DNA of 64,000 nucleotides from Asanoa iriomotensis (GTDB lineage Bacteria > Actinomycetota > Actinomycetes > Mycobacteriales > Micromonosporaceae). Below the pieces are notes generated by a model. The model was not told the DNA's origin and searched no databases. It worked only from the letters and a program-made list of their open reading frames with translations. Below are positions 32,657-42,506 of this stretch, piece by piece. Location of the stretch: assembly GCF_016862515.1 (NCBI RefSeq), contig NZ_BONC01000033.1:33778-97777 (forward strand), given 5' to 3'. How positions within the stretch are numbered: the stretch's first letter is position 1; the number at the start of each line of letters is the position of its first letter. The translations under genes and the position numbers were made by a program.

Positions 32657-34186
32657 TCACGGATGCCAGCGGTTCCCGAGCCACATCCGGTGGGCCCAGT
32701 CGGCGTACGGGAGGAACTCGCCGACGAAGAGCTTGTAGAAGTAGGCGAAGCAGAGCACGACCAGCACCAGGTACGCGCCCGCGGACACGGCACCGACCAG
32801 GCGCCGGTCGGCCGTCTCCGGACTGGACGGTCCGACGGCCACGCCGAGCACGTAGACGACGGCGAGCACCATGAACGGCAGGATCGGCGCGGTGTAGAAG
32901 TTGAACATCACCCGGTGCGCGTCGACGGCGTAGTAGAACCACGGCAGCAGACCGGCCGCCACGACCAGCAGGATCGCCCATGCGCGCCAGTCCCGGCGGG
33001 CCACGCCGAGCCAGCCGGTGGCGGCCAGCGCGGGCAGGAACGACCACCAGAGCAGCGGGGTGCCGAGCAGCATGATCTCGGAGACCGGCGCCTGACCCCA
33101 GGGCGCGCCCGGGTAGGCGAGGTGCACCGTGACCGGCTTGCCGAGCAGCAGCCACTGCCACGGCCACGACTGGCTCGGGTGCTTTTCGGCGAGCGTGGAG
33201 TGGAAGCCGAACGCCTGCCGGTGGTAGTGCACGAGGTTCTGCAGCGCGCCGATCACCGGCGGCTCGGACTGGCCGGTGTCGGCCCGGTAGTGCCGGAAGT
33301 AGCCGTCGTCGGTGAGCAGCCAGCCGGACCAGGACGCGAGGTAGACCGCGACGATCACGACGCCGCAGAGCGCCAGCCACCCCGTCTCCCGGCGCAGCGC
33401 GTCACGCCACGGCCGCTCGGCGCCCGCGGACCGACGGGCGCCCGCCTCCCACCAGAGCACCAGCAGGGCGAACACCGGCAGGAAGAACAGCGCGCTCCAC
33501 TTGGTGGCGAGCGCACAGCCGAACAGCAGGGCGGCGAGCAGGCGCCACCACGGGATGCCGGTCGGCTCGCCGTCGCCGGCCTCGAGCGCGTGCAGCCGGG
33601 CGGCGCGGCGGCTGTCGCGGTCGAGCAGCAGGGCGCCGAACGTGGCGAGGACGAACAGCAGCAGGAAGATGTCGAGCATCGCGACCCGGGACAGCACCAG
33701 GTGGAAGCCGTCGAGGGCGAGCAGCAGGCCGGCGGCGCAGCCGAGCACGGTGGAACCGAAGAGCCGCCGGGCGATCCGCACCATCAGCAGCACCGAGACG
33801 GTGCCGGCGACGGCCGCGGAGAAGCGCCAGCCGAACTCGGGCGCCGCGTTGACGAGGTGGCCGGTCAGCCGCTGGTCACCGTCGACGTCGTAGTAGCCGA
33901 AGGCCCACTCGCCGATCGCGATCAGCCATTTGCCGAGCGGCGGGTGCACGACGTATGCGGGCGCGTTGTCGCGGTAGTTCCACTCGACGCCCTTGGTGAG
34001 CAGCCCCCACGCGTCTCTGGCGTAGTAGGTCTCGTCGAACAGCTTGCCCTGCGGCTGGGCCAGCCCGTGGAACCGGAGGACGGCCGCGACCAGCACCACG
34101 AAGCCGGTCGCGTACCAGGACGAGACGCTGCCACGCGATCGGAAGGGCGCGAAGCGGCGCTGCGTGACTTCGGCTGCCGCGCGCAC
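32657..34186 (-). CDS. Dolichyl-phosphate-mannose-type protein O-mannosyltransferase (GT39)
   Basis: Integral membrane glycosyltransferase of 509 aa with about 11 TM segments. It transfers mannose from polyprenyl-phosphate-mannose to Ser/Thr of exported proteins. The catalytic acidic motif is visible as KLFDETYYARDAW, and VHPPLGKWLIAIGEW follows, both typical of actinobacterial PMT. The C-terminus (YADWAHRMWLGNRWHP) also matches. I chose GTG 34186 (VRAAAEVTQRR); upstream codons remain open but lack a plausible start and approach the neighbouring gene. Likely acceptors are secreted proteins with Pro/Thr-rich linkers such as those at 30837 and 51384. Confidence 0.9.
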   Translation of the reverse strand: MRAAAEVTQRRFAPFRSRGSVSSWYATGFVVLVAAVLRFHGLAQPQGKLFDETYYARDAWGLLTKGVEWNYRDNAPAYVVHPPLGKWLIAIGEWAFGYYDVDGDQRLTGHLVNAAPEFGWRFSAAVAGTVSVLLMVRIARRLFGSTVLGCAAGLLLALDGFHLVLSRVAMLDIFLLLFVLATFGALLLDRDSRRAARLHALEAGDGEPTGIPWWRLLAALLFGCALATKWSALFFLPVFALLVLWWEAGARRSAGAERPWRDALRRETGWLALCGVVIVAVYLASWSGWLLTDDGYFRHYRADTGQSEPPVIGALQNLVHYHRQAFGFHSTLAEKHPSQSWPWQWLLLGKPVTVHLAYPGAPWGQAPVSEIMLLGTPLLWWSFLPALAATGWLGVARRDWRAWAILLVVAAGLLPWFYYAVDAHRVMFNFYTAPILPFMVLAVVYVLGVAVGPSSPETADRRLVGAVSAGAYLVLVVLCFAYFYKLFVGEFLPYADWAHRMWLGNRWHP

Positions 34187-34224
34187 CGCGCGATCATAAG
34201 GCTTCGGCGCGGATCGAACAGCCC

Positions 34225-34536
34225 TCAGGCCGTTGAGCGCCAGCCGCCCTCGGGTGGTTTGCGGACGACCTTGGTCAGGTCTCTCCAGATGCTCCGGCCG
34301 CCCGTGGACGCGGCCATCAGCCGGTCGACCCAGGCCCGCGCGGCCCACTCCTCGTGGAACGCCGGCCAGGTCACGTCGCGGTCCTTGTCGCCGGCCCGGG
34401 CCCGGACGAACCAGCCCGCGTCTGGATCGCGATGGAGCCAGATGTCGCGCCGGGTGCTGTTGTTGCGGTCACCGTTCCACCATCGTCCGACCAGTTCCAC
34501 GATCGACAGGCTATCGAACAGGTGTACGACTCGCAA
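34225..34536 (-). CDS. Conserved hypothetical protein (small, Trp/Arg-rich)
   Basis: Predicted 103-aa soluble protein with no domain I recognise. Conserved-looking features are ELVGRWWNGDRNNSTRRDIWLHRDPDAGWFVRAR and WPAFHEEWAARAWVDRLM. The first possible start is TTG 34536; GTG 34500 (VELVGRWWNG) is at least as plausible. It lies between the mannosyltransferase and a MarR gene in the same orientation, with a 38-nt gap to the former. Codon bias is like its neighbours, supporting a real gene. Confidence 0.65.
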   Translation of the reverse strand: MRVVHLFDSLSIVELVGRWWNGDRNNSTRRDIWLHRDPDAGWFVRARAGDKDRDVTWPAFHEEWAARAWVDRLMAASTGGRSIWRDLTKVVRKPPEGGWRSTA

Positions 34537-35034
34537 TCATGCGCCGGCCCGGTTCGCCGCCAGCGCGTCGGTTGCCAGGCGGCCGGCGCGCGAGGTGCGG
34601 CGCAGGAAGTCGGCGACCAGCGCCAGCTCCGCCTCGCCGTAGCCGGCGCAGATGTCGTCGACCGCGCGGCCGAGCCCGGCGTAGAGCCGGACCAGTTCGG
34701 CGGCCCGGCCGCGCACCGCGTGCACGGCGACGCCGCGGCGGTCGGCGGCGTCCCGTTCCCTGGTCACCCAGCCGCCGCGTTCGAGCCGGTCGAGCACCCC
34801 GGTCATGGTCGCGGGGTGCAGGCCGGCCCGCCGGGCGAGCGCGGTCGGGCTCAGCGGGCCCTCGCGCGTGACCAGCTCGAAGCAGTCGACGTCGATGTCC
34901 CTGAGCTCGACGTGCGCGCCGACCTGGTGGTTGAACAGCGACAGCTGCACCCGCGTCTCGCGCAGGGCGGTCAGGATCGCGTTCCCGTGCTGGCGCCGGG
35001 CGGCGCGGAGGGTCGGGTCGTCAGCGGTGCTCAT
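34537..35034 (-). CDS. MarR-family transcriptional regulator
   Basis: Winged-helix regulator of 165 aa. The central DNA-binding part is DVDCFELVTREGPLSPTALARRAGLHPATMTGVLDRLERGGWVTRERDAADRRGVAV, flanked by N- and C-terminal dimerisation helices. ATG 35034 is chosen over upstream in-frame codons. The stop lies next to the start region of the small hypothetical gene downstream. Ligand and target are unknown. Confidence 0.9.
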   Translation of the reverse strand: MSTADDPTLRAARRQHGNAILTALRETRVQLSLFNHQVGAHVELRDIDVDCFELVTREGPLSPTALARRAGLHPATMTGVLDRLERGGWVTRERDAADRRGVAVHAVRGRAAELVRLYAGLGRAVDDICAGYGEAELALVADFLRRTSRAGRLATDALAANRAGA

Positions 35035-35044
35035 ACCCTGGAGC

Positions 35045-36799
35045 CTACGGAGCGTCACTCTCCGTCGCGCGTTGTGGCCAGTGGTGATGGGTGAGCAACC
35101 GCAGCGGCTCCGGCTCGGGCAGCGGTGCGGCGTCGGCGTTCGGGCGCGTGCGGGCGAGCAGGCCCGCGAGCCCGGCCCGGGTGGCCACCACGATCAGCCG
35201 GTCGGTGCGGACCAGTCGGCGACGTTCCGGCACCGTCCACAGCGTCTGCCCGATCCGGCCGGTGCGGATGGCGATGAGGCGCACCTCGTTGGGGCGGTTG
35301 ACCTCGGGGGAGTGTCGGCCTTCGAGGGTGCAGCCGGCGCCGACCGGCAGCTCCGCGACCAGCAGCACCCGGCGACCGACCGGGATCGCGTCGATCACCT
35401 CCCGGCCGAACAGGGCGGCGGCGAACGCCGGTGCGGCCAGGTAGGAGACGCTGCGGGACAGGGTGATGTCGAAGCTGCGCTTGACGCGGCGGGCGAAGCC
35501 CTCGTCGTAGAGGCGCAGCACCACCCGCAGCCCCGCGCCGTGTAGGGCCCGGCCGAGCAGGGCGGTCTCCAGGTTGGACACGTCGTCGGTGGAGAGCACG
35601 AGCAGCGCTCGCGCGGTGGCCACCGAGGCGGCCCGCAGGGTCTCGGCGCTGTTGCCGTTCCCGATGATCACCGGGACGCCCAGCTCGCGCGCGACCGCGA
35701 CGCCGCGCGCGTCGGGGGAGCGGTCGACGCAGACCAGGTCGACGCCGAAGCCGTGCAACTCGCGCAGCACCCGCGTGCCGACGTTGCCGAGCCCGACGAT
35801 GACCACGTGGTTGGACACTGGCCGGGTCAGCGCGCCGGAGTTGACCGCGAGCCGGGCCGTCACCACGGCCTCGACGATCAGCACGGTGACGAACGGGACC
35901 AGCGCGACCCCGGCCAGGGCCAGCGTCGCCAGCACCACGTGCTCGAGCGCGGTGCCGGTGACCTCGCCCTCGATCCCGCCGAGCGCGGTGACCACGGCGA
36001 GGTAGCCGGCTTCCCACGGGTTGAGGTCGCGCAGGACGGCCAGCAGCACGGTGGCGATGCCGAGCAGCCCGGCGACCCCCGCCAGCGCGTAGCGCAGCCG
36101 GCGCCGCCCGAGCACCAGCCGGGTCACCCGCAGCGGCTGCCGGCCGGGCCGCGGCGCCGGCCGGGGCGGCTCGCCGTAGCGGCGGACCAGCAGCAGGTCG
36201 GCGTCCGCGTCGTCGGCGGGCAGGGTCTCCGGCTCGGTCCGGCCGTCGACCACGGCCAGCCCGCAGACCACCTCGTCGGGGTCGGGCCGCTCGTCGCGGT
36301 GCGCGGTGACCAGGAACTCGTCGGTCAGCCGGACGTACGTCGGCACGTCGTCACCGAGCGCGGCCGCGACGAACGCGGGCGCCGCGATCTCCGAACCGGA
36401 CAGCACGCCGCAGTCGCCGAGCATCGCGGTCACGGCCTCGGCGAGGATCGGGTTGAACACGCGGACGACGATCCGGGCGGTCGGGTTGAGCTCGCGGACC
36501 ATCATCGCGGCGTCCACGTTGGCCACGTCGTCCCGCTCGACCAGCGCGACCGCGGCCGCGTCGGCGACACCGGCGCGGCTGAGCACGTCGGGGGTGAGCC
36601 GGGCCGCGGCGACGAGCACCGGGCGCAGGTCGGGGTCGCCGGTGACCGGCTCGAGGTCGGCGATGTCCGGCGCCTGGTCGGCGTCGGCGGACCGGACGAT
36701 CACCGTGACCGGCACGCCGTACGAATTGATCAGCTCGCTCGCGAGCCGGCGGGCCAGGGTGTTGTCGCCCCACACCAGAAACCGGCCGTCGGTGGACAC
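35045..36799 (-). CDS. Double-RCK membrane protein (TrkA-N/castor-like ion channel)
   Basis: Protein of 584 aa. An N-terminal Rossmann/RCK part (residues 1-220: FLVWGDNTLARRLASEL) leads into a membrane region with hydrophobic helices at about 236-256 and 287-313. A pore-loop-like stretch lies between them (NPWEAGYLAVVTALGG). A second TrkA-N domain starts at 331 (VVIVGLGNVGTRVLREL). The TVGYG potassium filter is absent, as in CASTOR/POLLUX-type channels that conduct other cations. It probably gates ion flow in response to a nucleotide or ion bound by the RCK domains. Confidence 0.85.
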   Translation of the reverse strand: MSTDGRFLVWGDNTLARRLASELINSYGVPVTVIVRSADADQAPDIADLEPVTGDPDLRPVLVAAARLTPDVLSRAGVADAAAVALVERDDVANVDAAMMVRELNPTARIVVRVFNPILAEAVTAMLGDCGVLSGSEIAAPAFVAAALGDDVPTYVRLTDEFLVTAHRDERPDPDEVVCGLAVVDGRTEPETLPADDADADLLLVRRYGEPPRPAPRPGRQPLRVTRLVLGRRRLRYALAGVAGLLGIATVLLAVLRDLNPWEAGYLAVVTALGGIEGEVTGTALEHVVLATLALAGVALVPFVTVLIVEAVVTARLAVNSGALTRPVSNHVVIVGLGNVGTRVLRELHGFGVDLVCVDRSPDARGVAVARELGVPVIIGNGNSAETLRAASVATARALLVLSTDDVSNLETALLGRALHGAGLRVVLRLYDEGFARRVKRSFDITLSRSVSYLAAPAFAAALFGREVIDAIPVGRRVLLVAELPVGAGCTLEGRHSPEVNRPNEVRLIAIRTGRIGQTLWTVPERRRLVRTDRLIVVATRAGLAGLLARTRPNADAAPLPEPEPLRLLTHHHWPQRATESDAP

Positions 36800-36821
36800 G
36801 CCCGGATGGTAGCCAGCCCGG

Positions 36822-37397
36822 TCACGCGTCCGGCGGCCGCGCGTCGAGCCTTCGGATGAACGTCGGTGGAACGTGTTCTGTCAGCCATACGCCGTTCGCA
36901 CTGCGCTGGAACCGATGCCCGGAGCCGGCCATCGCGGCGGCGTCGACCTCGAGCAACGCCACCGGCCCGCTGCGCCGGGCGCCGACGACCTGGGCGGTGC
37001 GCACGTCCGCCGAGAGATGCACGGCGTGCCGGCGACCCTTGACCAGCCCTGTGCGCAGGATCGACGGCACCGCGCCGGCCGAGGTGCCGTGGAACAGCAC
37101 CGCCGGTGGCTGCCGGTCGGCGAGACCGAGCGCGACCGGCACCGAGTGACCCTGGCTCGCCCGGATCCGCTCGCGGCCGTCCGCGCCGACGCTGACCGCG
37201 AAGCGCCGCTTGTCATTGCCGGACACGACCGCGTCGAGGTCGTCCCTGGAGACCGGCCTGCTGTGCGCGGCCAGCGCGGCGAGCAGCGTGTCGACGTCGA
37301 CCCAGCCCTGCGGGTCGAGGGCCAGGCCGACGCTGGCCGGGCGGTGCCGCAGCACCGCGGACAGGCGCTTGCTGACCCGGACGAGATCGGCGTTCAT
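36822..37397 (-). CDS. kptA: RNA 2'-phosphotransferase, Tpt1/KptA family
   Basis: Enzyme of 191 aa that moves an internal RNA 2'-phosphate to NAD+, forming ADP-ribose 1'',2''-cyclic phosphate. The conserved catalytic set is visible: Arg17-His18-Arg19 (VLRHRP), RASQGHS, LFHGTS and GRRHAVHLS. Length is typical. Its natural bacterial substrate is unclear because most bacteria lack the tRNA-splicing step that creates 2'-phosphates. It lies head to head with the metalloprotease gene with 81 bp between starts. A PNKP-like phosphatase at 55600 is another possible RNA-end enzyme in the window. Confidence 0.93.
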   Translation of the reverse strand: MNADLVRVSKRLSAVLRHRPASVGLALDPQGWVDVDTLLAALAAHSRPVSRDDLDAVVSGNDKRRFAVSVGADGRERIRASQGHSVPVALGLADRQPPAVLFHGTSAGAVPSILRTGLVKGRRHAVHLSADVRTAQVVGARRSGPVALLEVDAAAMAGSGHRFQRSANGVWLTEHVPPTFIRRLDARPPDA

Positions 37398-37457
37398 GCG
37401 GCCATTGTCGCTCCACCGCCACGGTCCCGGCCGAACGGATGATCATTTACGTGCGCG

Positions 37458-37476
37458 CGGGACGTAGCGTGTCCCG
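37458..37476. promoter_or_regulatory. Dyad CGGGAC-N7-GTCCCG before the metalloprotease gene
   Basis: Perfect 6-bp-arm inverted repeat ending 2 nt before the GTG at 37479. It may be an operator or an RNA hairpin near the translation start of the protease gene, and could also affect the divergent kptA promoter. Confidence 0.35.
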
Positions 37477-37478
37477 TC

Positions 37479-38999
37479 GTGGCATACGGGGATGTCGATC
37501 CAAGCAAGGGCGACGATACGGCCGAGAACCCGCCGGCGGCGGAACCGCCGACCGAAGCGGCACCAACGCCGGCGCCAGCGGCACCGGAAGCACCCGGACC
37601 CGAAGCGCCCGCGCCCGACGCACCGGCACCGCAAGCGCCCGCGCCGCAGGTGCCGGCGCCGGCCCCCGCGGATCTGGCGCCGCCGAAGCGCAGGCGTGGG
37701 CTGCTGGTCGGCCTCGGAGTTCTGCTGGTGCTCGTCCTGGTGGCGGTGCCGGCGTTCCTCGTGCTCAACTCCGGCTCGGGACAGGAGCCCGCCACCGCGG
37801 CCGGGCAGTCGCCGAGCGCCAGCGGGTCGCCGTCGCCCACCGGGCCGGCGCCGTCGCCGAAGCCCGGCGACCCACCGCACGTCCAGCTCGCCTGGACCAA
37901 GGCGCGCATCACCGAGTCGCTCGGCGCGATGAACAAGGCGTTCCGCGCCGGCGATCTGGCCGCCTTCGTCAAGCCGGCGTTCGACAAGAAGATGCGTGCC
38001 GAACTGGAGCGGCGGTTTCGATCGCTGCGCGCCATGCGGGCCCGCGACTTCGCGCTGACCATCGACAGTGGACCATTCGACAGTAAGATGGTCGGCGGGT
38101 ACGCGGAGTGGGGCGTCAGCGTCGCTATCAACCACTGTTACGTGCAGTCACCCTGCGAGCCGCAGAACCTCCTGGTCGACACCGCCTGGCGGGACTCGCC
38201 GAAGGGCTTCCGGCTCACCAAGTTCTCCCTGGTCAAGGACGTCTACGGGCCCCAGCCCTGGGAATACAGCACGCTGACCGCCGCGATCGGCTCGCGGGCC
38301 GTCGTCGCGGCGCCCACAGCGCTGGCGAGCCGGGCCCGGTCGTTCCTGCCGGCCGCCGAGCGCGCGGCGAAGATCGCGGATCGGTACGTCCTGGGCGGCC
38401 CGAAGCCGGACCGCTACGTCATCTACCTCGCCGGACCGAGCGAGTGGAAGAAATGGTTCGGCGGCACCGAGGACTGGGCGATCGGTTACGCCATCCCGGT
38501 CAGCGACCAGCGGTCGGACATCGTGCTCAAGGCCGCCGAGATCTCCGGCGGCTACGCCGAGTCGGTCATGAAGCACGAGATGGGTCACGTGGCGACGCTG
38601 GCCGGCCGCGACTACCACGACGCCAACGGTGAGAACTGGTGGCTGACCGAGGGGATCGCCGAGTACATCGAGTGGGACGGCCGCTCGGTCAGCTCCTACG
38701 ACCGGAAGCAGTCGTCGCGGCGGATGCTGCGGGAGAAGAAGTTCACCGGCAACCTGGAGAAGCTCGTGCCGGCGGACGACGCGCCCGACTGGCAGATCGA
38801 CGCCGCCTACGGCCTCGGCTACTACGCGACGCGGTGCATCGCCGACCAGTACGGGCACGCGAAGCTGATGCGCTTCGCCGACGTGGTGCTGCGCGGTGGC
38901 CGTCCGTCGGAGGTGGAGAGCCAGCCGATCCTCGGCGCCGCCTGGTCGACCGTCACCAAGCGCTGCCTCGCGTACACCAAACAAAAGGTGGGCGCCTAA
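37479..38999 (+). CDS. Membrane-anchored gluzincin metalloprotease
   Basis: Predicted zinc peptidase of 506 aa. A Pro/Ala-rich cytoplasmic tail (residues 18-68) precedes a KRRR-flanked TM helix (about 74-96) and a Ser/Pro-rich external linker to 130. The peptidase domain has HEMGH at 366-370 as metal ligands and catalytic Glu, and [11 protein letters not shown] with Glu391 as third ligand. The catalytic domain should face outside the membrane. Start is GTG 37479; the stop overlaps the convergent APC gene by 4 nt. The substrate is unknown. Confidence 0.85.
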   Translation: MAYGDVDPSKGDDTAENPPAAEPPTEAAPTPAPAAPEAPGPEAPAPDAPAPQAPAPQVPAPAPADLAPPKRRRGLLVGLGVLLVLVLVAVPAFLVLNSGSGQEPATAAGQSPSASGSPSPTGPAPSPKPGDPPHVQLAWTKARITESLGAMNKAFRAGDLAAFVKPAFDKKMRAELERRFRSLRAMRARDFALTIDSGPFDSKMVGGYAEWGVSVAINHCYVQSPCEPQNLLVDTAWRDSPKGFRLTKFSLVKDVYGPQPWEYSTLTAAIGSRAVVAAPTALASRARSFLPAAERAAKIADRYVLGGPKPDRYVIYLAGPSEWKKWFGGTEDWAIGYAIPVSDQRSDIVLKAAEISGGYAESVMKHEMGHVATLAGRDYHDANGENWWLTEGIAEYIEWDGRSVSSYDRKQSSRRMLREKKFTGNLEKLVPADDAPDWQIDAAYGLGYYATRCIADQYGHAKLMRFADVVLRGGRPSEVESQPILGAAWSTVTKRCLAYTKQKVGA

Positions 39000-40954
39000 C
39001 CGACGTGCACGTGGGGCCGCTTCTCGCGGTCCGGCTGGTGCTCGCGGAGGATCTCGCGGGTCACCGGTGCCACCTCGCCCTGGCCGAAGGCCAGGTAGCG
39101 CAGGAAGTTCGAGGCCGGGTTGCCCTCGGTCCACTCGAAGTAGATGTGCGGTCGATGGCCGGTCGTCGCCTGGATCTCCAGCAGCAGGCCGGCCAGCGCC
39201 GTCGCCACGTTCGGGCTGGTCATCGCGAACACCCGGTAGCGGCCGTGCCGGATCTCGCCGCGGACCCGCAGGTCCGACTCGAACTCGGACGGGTCGGAGA
39301 TGGTGACCTCGGCGAACATCACGTCGTGCACGTCCGGCAGCACGTCCTCGTCGACGATCCGGCGCAGCTTGGCCCGGTACTCCTCGACGTCGCCGGCGTC
39401 CGGGTGGTTGGCGATGATCCGTACCACCGTGCCCTTGCAGTCCTCCAGCAACTGCCGGCCGACCTCGTCGAACTGGACGCTGGTGAACCGCAGCTCGAAC
39501 GCGCGCCGGACGCGGCTCACAATCGAAACGAGAATCATGGCTCCGATGAAGCTCCCTGCGATCTTCACGCCGTCGGGACGCTCGATGATGTTGTCGATCG
39601 TCGTGTAGACGAACACCAGCGAGATCACCCCGAAGGCGATTGTCTGCCGGTGCTGGCGGCGCCGCCGGCTCGACAGCGTCACGGCTATCGCCGCCGAGGT
39701 GATCAGGACCAGCACACCCGTCGCGTACGCGCCGCCCTGCGCGGTCACGTCGGCGTCGAACAGCCAGGTGATGAAGAACGCGATCGCCGTGAACACTACG
39801 ACGAGCGGGCGCACGGCCGTGGCCCAGTTGGGCGCCATGCCGTACCGCGGCAGGTAGCGGGGCACCAGGTTGAGCAGCCCGGCCATCGCGGACGCGCCGG
39901 CGAACCAGAGGATGAAGATCGTCGAGATGTCGTACGCGGTGCCGAACATCTCGCCGAGGTTCTGGTGCGCCAGGAACGCCAGCGCCCGCCCGTTGGCCGG
40001 GCCGCCCGGGTCGAACGCGCTGGCCGGGATCAGCACCGTGGTGATGATGCTGCTGGTGATCAGGAAGACGCTCATCGTGACCGCGGCGGTGGTGAGCAGC
40101 TTGTGCGCGCCGCGGATCCGGCCCACCGGGCGCTCCTCGGTGTCGCCGCGGGCGCCCTTGATGTGCGGCATCACCGCGACGCCGGTCTCGAACCCGGACA
40201 GGCCCAGCGCCAGCTTGGGGAAGACGAGCACCGCGACCCCGATCAGCGCCAGTGGACTGCCGTGCGACGTGATCAGCGCCGTCCACCAGTCGCTCGTCAG
40301 CGTGGGGTGGGCGGCCACCCGGATGAGGCCGTCGACCACCACGACCACGTTGAGGGCGAGGTAGACGCCGACCACCACCACGGCGATCCCGATCGCCTCG
40401 GCGAAACCCTTGAGGAACACCGCGCCGAGCAGCGCCAGCAGCACGAGGGTGATCACCACCTGGTGCCCGCGTAAGGCGTCGGGCCAGAACGGGTTCTCGT
40501 TGATGTGCGCGGTGGCGTCCGCCGCGGACAGGGTCATCGTGATGATGAAGTCGGTGGCCGCGAACCCCAGCAGCACGAGCACGACCAACTTGCCCTGCCA
40601 GAACGAGAGCAGCTTGGACAGCATCGCGAGCGAGCCGGCGCCGTGCGGGCTCTCCTTGGCCACCCGGCGGTAGACCGGCAGCGCGCCGAGCAGCGTGACC
40701 AGCACCAGCACGATCGTGGCCAGGGGCGCGAGCACGCCGGCCGCCAGCGCGGCGATGCCCGGCTGGTAGCCGAGCGTGGAGAAGTAGTCGAGGCCGGTCA
40801 GGCACATCACCCGCCACCAGCTGTGCTTGCGTTCCTCGGGCTGGGGCCGCGGCAACGGGCCGGGCGGCGGCAGCACCCGGCGCTCGGCGCCGCGCAGGAA
40901 CCACTCGGAGAAGCGGCTCTGGGTGGTGGTCGGGGCGGCCTGGTCAGGTGCCAC
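38996..40954 (-). CDS. APC-superfamily permease
   Basis: Transporter of 652 aa. The first half has about 12 TM segments, starting with [18 protein letters not shown] in TM1, which carries the unwound Gly motif of APC proteins, and [15 protein letters not shown] in TM6. A soluble C-terminal domain of about 180 aa follows from about 470 ([34 protein letters not shown]). Such proteins are annotated as amino acid permeases; the domain arrangement also recalls KUP/KimA-type potassium importers. Start is GTG 40954. The MFS gene upstream ends 3 nt before it. Confidence 0.85.
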   Translation of the reverse strand: MAPDQAAPTTTQSRFSEWFLRGAERRVLPPPGPLPRPQPEERKHSWWRVMCLTGLDYFSTLGYQPGIAALAAGVLAPLATIVLVLVTLLGALPVYRRVAKESPHGAGSLAMLSKLLSFWQGKLVVLVLLGFAATDFIITMTLSAADATAHINENPFWPDALRGHQVVITLVLLALLGAVFLKGFAEAIGIAVVVVGVYLALNVVVVVDGLIRVAAHPTLTSDWWTALITSHGSPLALIGVAVLVFPKLALGLSGFETGVAVMPHIKGARGDTEERPVGRIRGAHKLLTTAAVTMSVFLITSSIITTVLIPASAFDPGGPANGRALAFLAHQNLGEMFGTAYDISTIFILWFAGASAMAGLLNLVPRYLPRYGMAPNWATAVRPLVVVFTAIAFFITWLFDADVTAQGGAYATGVLVLITSAAIAVTLSSRRRRQHRQTIAFGVISLVFVYTTIDNIIERPDGVKIAGSFIGAMILVSIVSRVRRAFELRFTSVQFDEVGRQLLEDCKGTVVRIIANHPDAGDVEEYRAKLRRIVDEDVLPDVHDVMFAEVTISDPSEFESDLRVRGEIRHGRYRVFAMTSPNVATALAGLLLEIQATTGHRPHIYFEWTEGNPASNFLRYLAFGQGEVAPVTREILREHQPDREKRPHVHVG

Positions 40955-40957
40955 GGC

Positions 40958-42415
40958 TCAGGGGCGCTTCTTCGGCGGGTCCGAGAGCGGGCGGCGGCGC
41001 ACGCCGTGCCAGATGTCCTTCCAGATGGGCACGCCCGGCCGGTCGTCGATCTGCTTGAACGACACGATGCCGACGGCGATCCCGGCGACCCCGATCAGGA
41101 ACAGCAGCAGCCGGGTCGTGGAGATGTGGATGTCGACCGCGCCGATGCCCAGCTCCCGGGACGAGCCGAGGCCGACGAGGAGGCTGGAGAGCGCGATCGC
41201 GAGCAGCAGGGTGATCCGCACCGCCGTCTGGATGAACGCGACCACCCGGCCGCGTACGTCGTCGCCGATGTCACCGCCGATCATGGTGAGGCCGGAGAGG
41301 AAGGCCATGCCGGCGGCGGCTCCGGTCACCACACAGCCGAGGACCGCCAGGGACAGCCGGGGCGCGACCGACAGCCCGATCACCGCGATGCCGGCCAGCA
41401 CGATGGACAGCGCGAACCAGCGGCGGCGGGAGAGGGTGCCGACCAGCGCGGGGCCGCCGGCGATGCCGACGCCGAAGCCCGCGAAGATCGCCGCGAACAG
41501 GATGCCGAAGGTGGCCTCGCCGCCGCCCAGCGACCGGGCGTAGAAGTTGGCCGTGCCGATCACCACCCCGGCGCCGGCGAACGCGCCCAGCACGCCGACC
41601 ACGATGCCCCGGACCAACCGGGTGCGCGCGATGAACCGGCCGCCGTCGATCAGGTCGCGCATCACCTGGCGGCCCGGCACGTGGTGCGGCGAGTCGTCGT
41701 CCGACGGCTGGCTGGGTCTGGACGTCCGCTGGGACATCTCCTTCACGTAGAACAGGACCACGAAGGCCGAGGCGAGGAAGGTCAGTGCGTCGAAGATCAG
41801 GGCGTAGTCGGCCGGGCCGACCCCGCCCGGGCGTGGCAGCCGGGCCATGGCGCTGAACAGCAGCGCCGCGATGATCGGCGTGATGCCGTAGGTGGTCGCG
41901 AGGGTGAGCTGGTTGGCCGCCTCGAGCCGGGAGCGCGGCAGCAGGTTGGGCACCTCCGCCTCCTTGGCCGGGGTCCAGATCTGCGCCGCGACCTGCGCCA
42001 GGAACAGCGCGATCGCCGTCCAGGTGACCACCCGCACCGGGCTGTTCACGAGGAAGCCGACGATCGGGATCGACAGGAACAGCAGGAAGCGCGCCACGTC
42101 GGAGATGACCATCGTGAGCCGCCGGTCGAACCGGTCAGCGACCACGCCGGAGAGCGGGCCGAGGATGAAGGCCGGCAGAAGCTGCACCGCGATCACGGAG
42201 CCGAACGCCGCGCCCTTGGCCGTCGCGCCCGACACCTGCGACGACGCGAACGCGGCACCGGCCAGCAGGCCCAGCCAGTCGCCGAGCGCCGAGAGGCTGA
42301 GCACCAGGAAGAGCCTGCGGAACGGCCCCACGCGGAGGGCATCGATGATCTCCGCCAGGCCCGAACCCTGGACGGTGCCTGCTGGCTGCGTCTCGCCGAC
42401 CCCGCTCGTGCTCAT
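40958..42415 (-). CDS. MFS transporter (MFS_3/enterobactin-exporter-like)
   Basis: Permease of 485 aa with about 12 TM segments. It has LSALGDWLGLLAGAAFA in TM1, loop motif A as GVVADRFDRR, the PAKEAEVPNLLPRSRLEAANQL segment typical of MFS_3 exporters, and a cytoplasmic central loop (about 205-245). ATG 42415 is preferred over a longer start. It is the first gene of a two-gene leftward unit with the APC permease and divergent from the ArsR-type gene at 42507. The substrate is unknown. Confidence 0.88.
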   Translation of the reverse strand: MSTSGVGETQPAGTVQGSGLAEIIDALRVGPFRRLFLVLSLSALGDWLGLLAGAAFASSQVSGATAKGAAFGSVIAVQLLPAFILGPLSGVVADRFDRRLTMVISDVARFLLFLSIPIVGFLVNSPVRVVTWTAIALFLAQVAAQIWTPAKEAEVPNLLPRSRLEAANQLTLATTYGITPIIAALLFSAMARLPRPGGVGPADYALIFDALTFLASAFVVLFYVKEMSQRTSRPSQPSDDDSPHHVPGRQVMRDLIDGGRFIARTRLVRGIVVGVLGAFAGAGVVIGTANFYARSLGGGEATFGILFAAIFAGFGVGIAGGPALVGTLSRRRWFALSIVLAGIAVIGLSVAPRLSLAVLGCVVTGAAAGMAFLSGLTMIGGDIGDDVRGRVVAFIQTAVRITLLLAIALSSLLVGLGSSRELGIGAVDIHISTTRLLLFLIGVAGIAVGIVSFKQIDDRPGVPIWKDIWHGVRRRPLSDPPKKRP

Positions 42416-42506
42416 CCGATCAGTGCCGTCCCCCCGCGTGACCGTTTCGTGACCCAACGTACTCCCGGGACGGCCCCGAGAGCCCCAGCTACGATCTGTG
42501 ATCGTT

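Noticed and set aside
34187..34348. N-terminal extension of the mannosyltransferase
   Set aside because: It overlaps the small gene at 34225-34536 in another frame and adds no recognised sequence; GTG 34186 gives a normal N-terminus.
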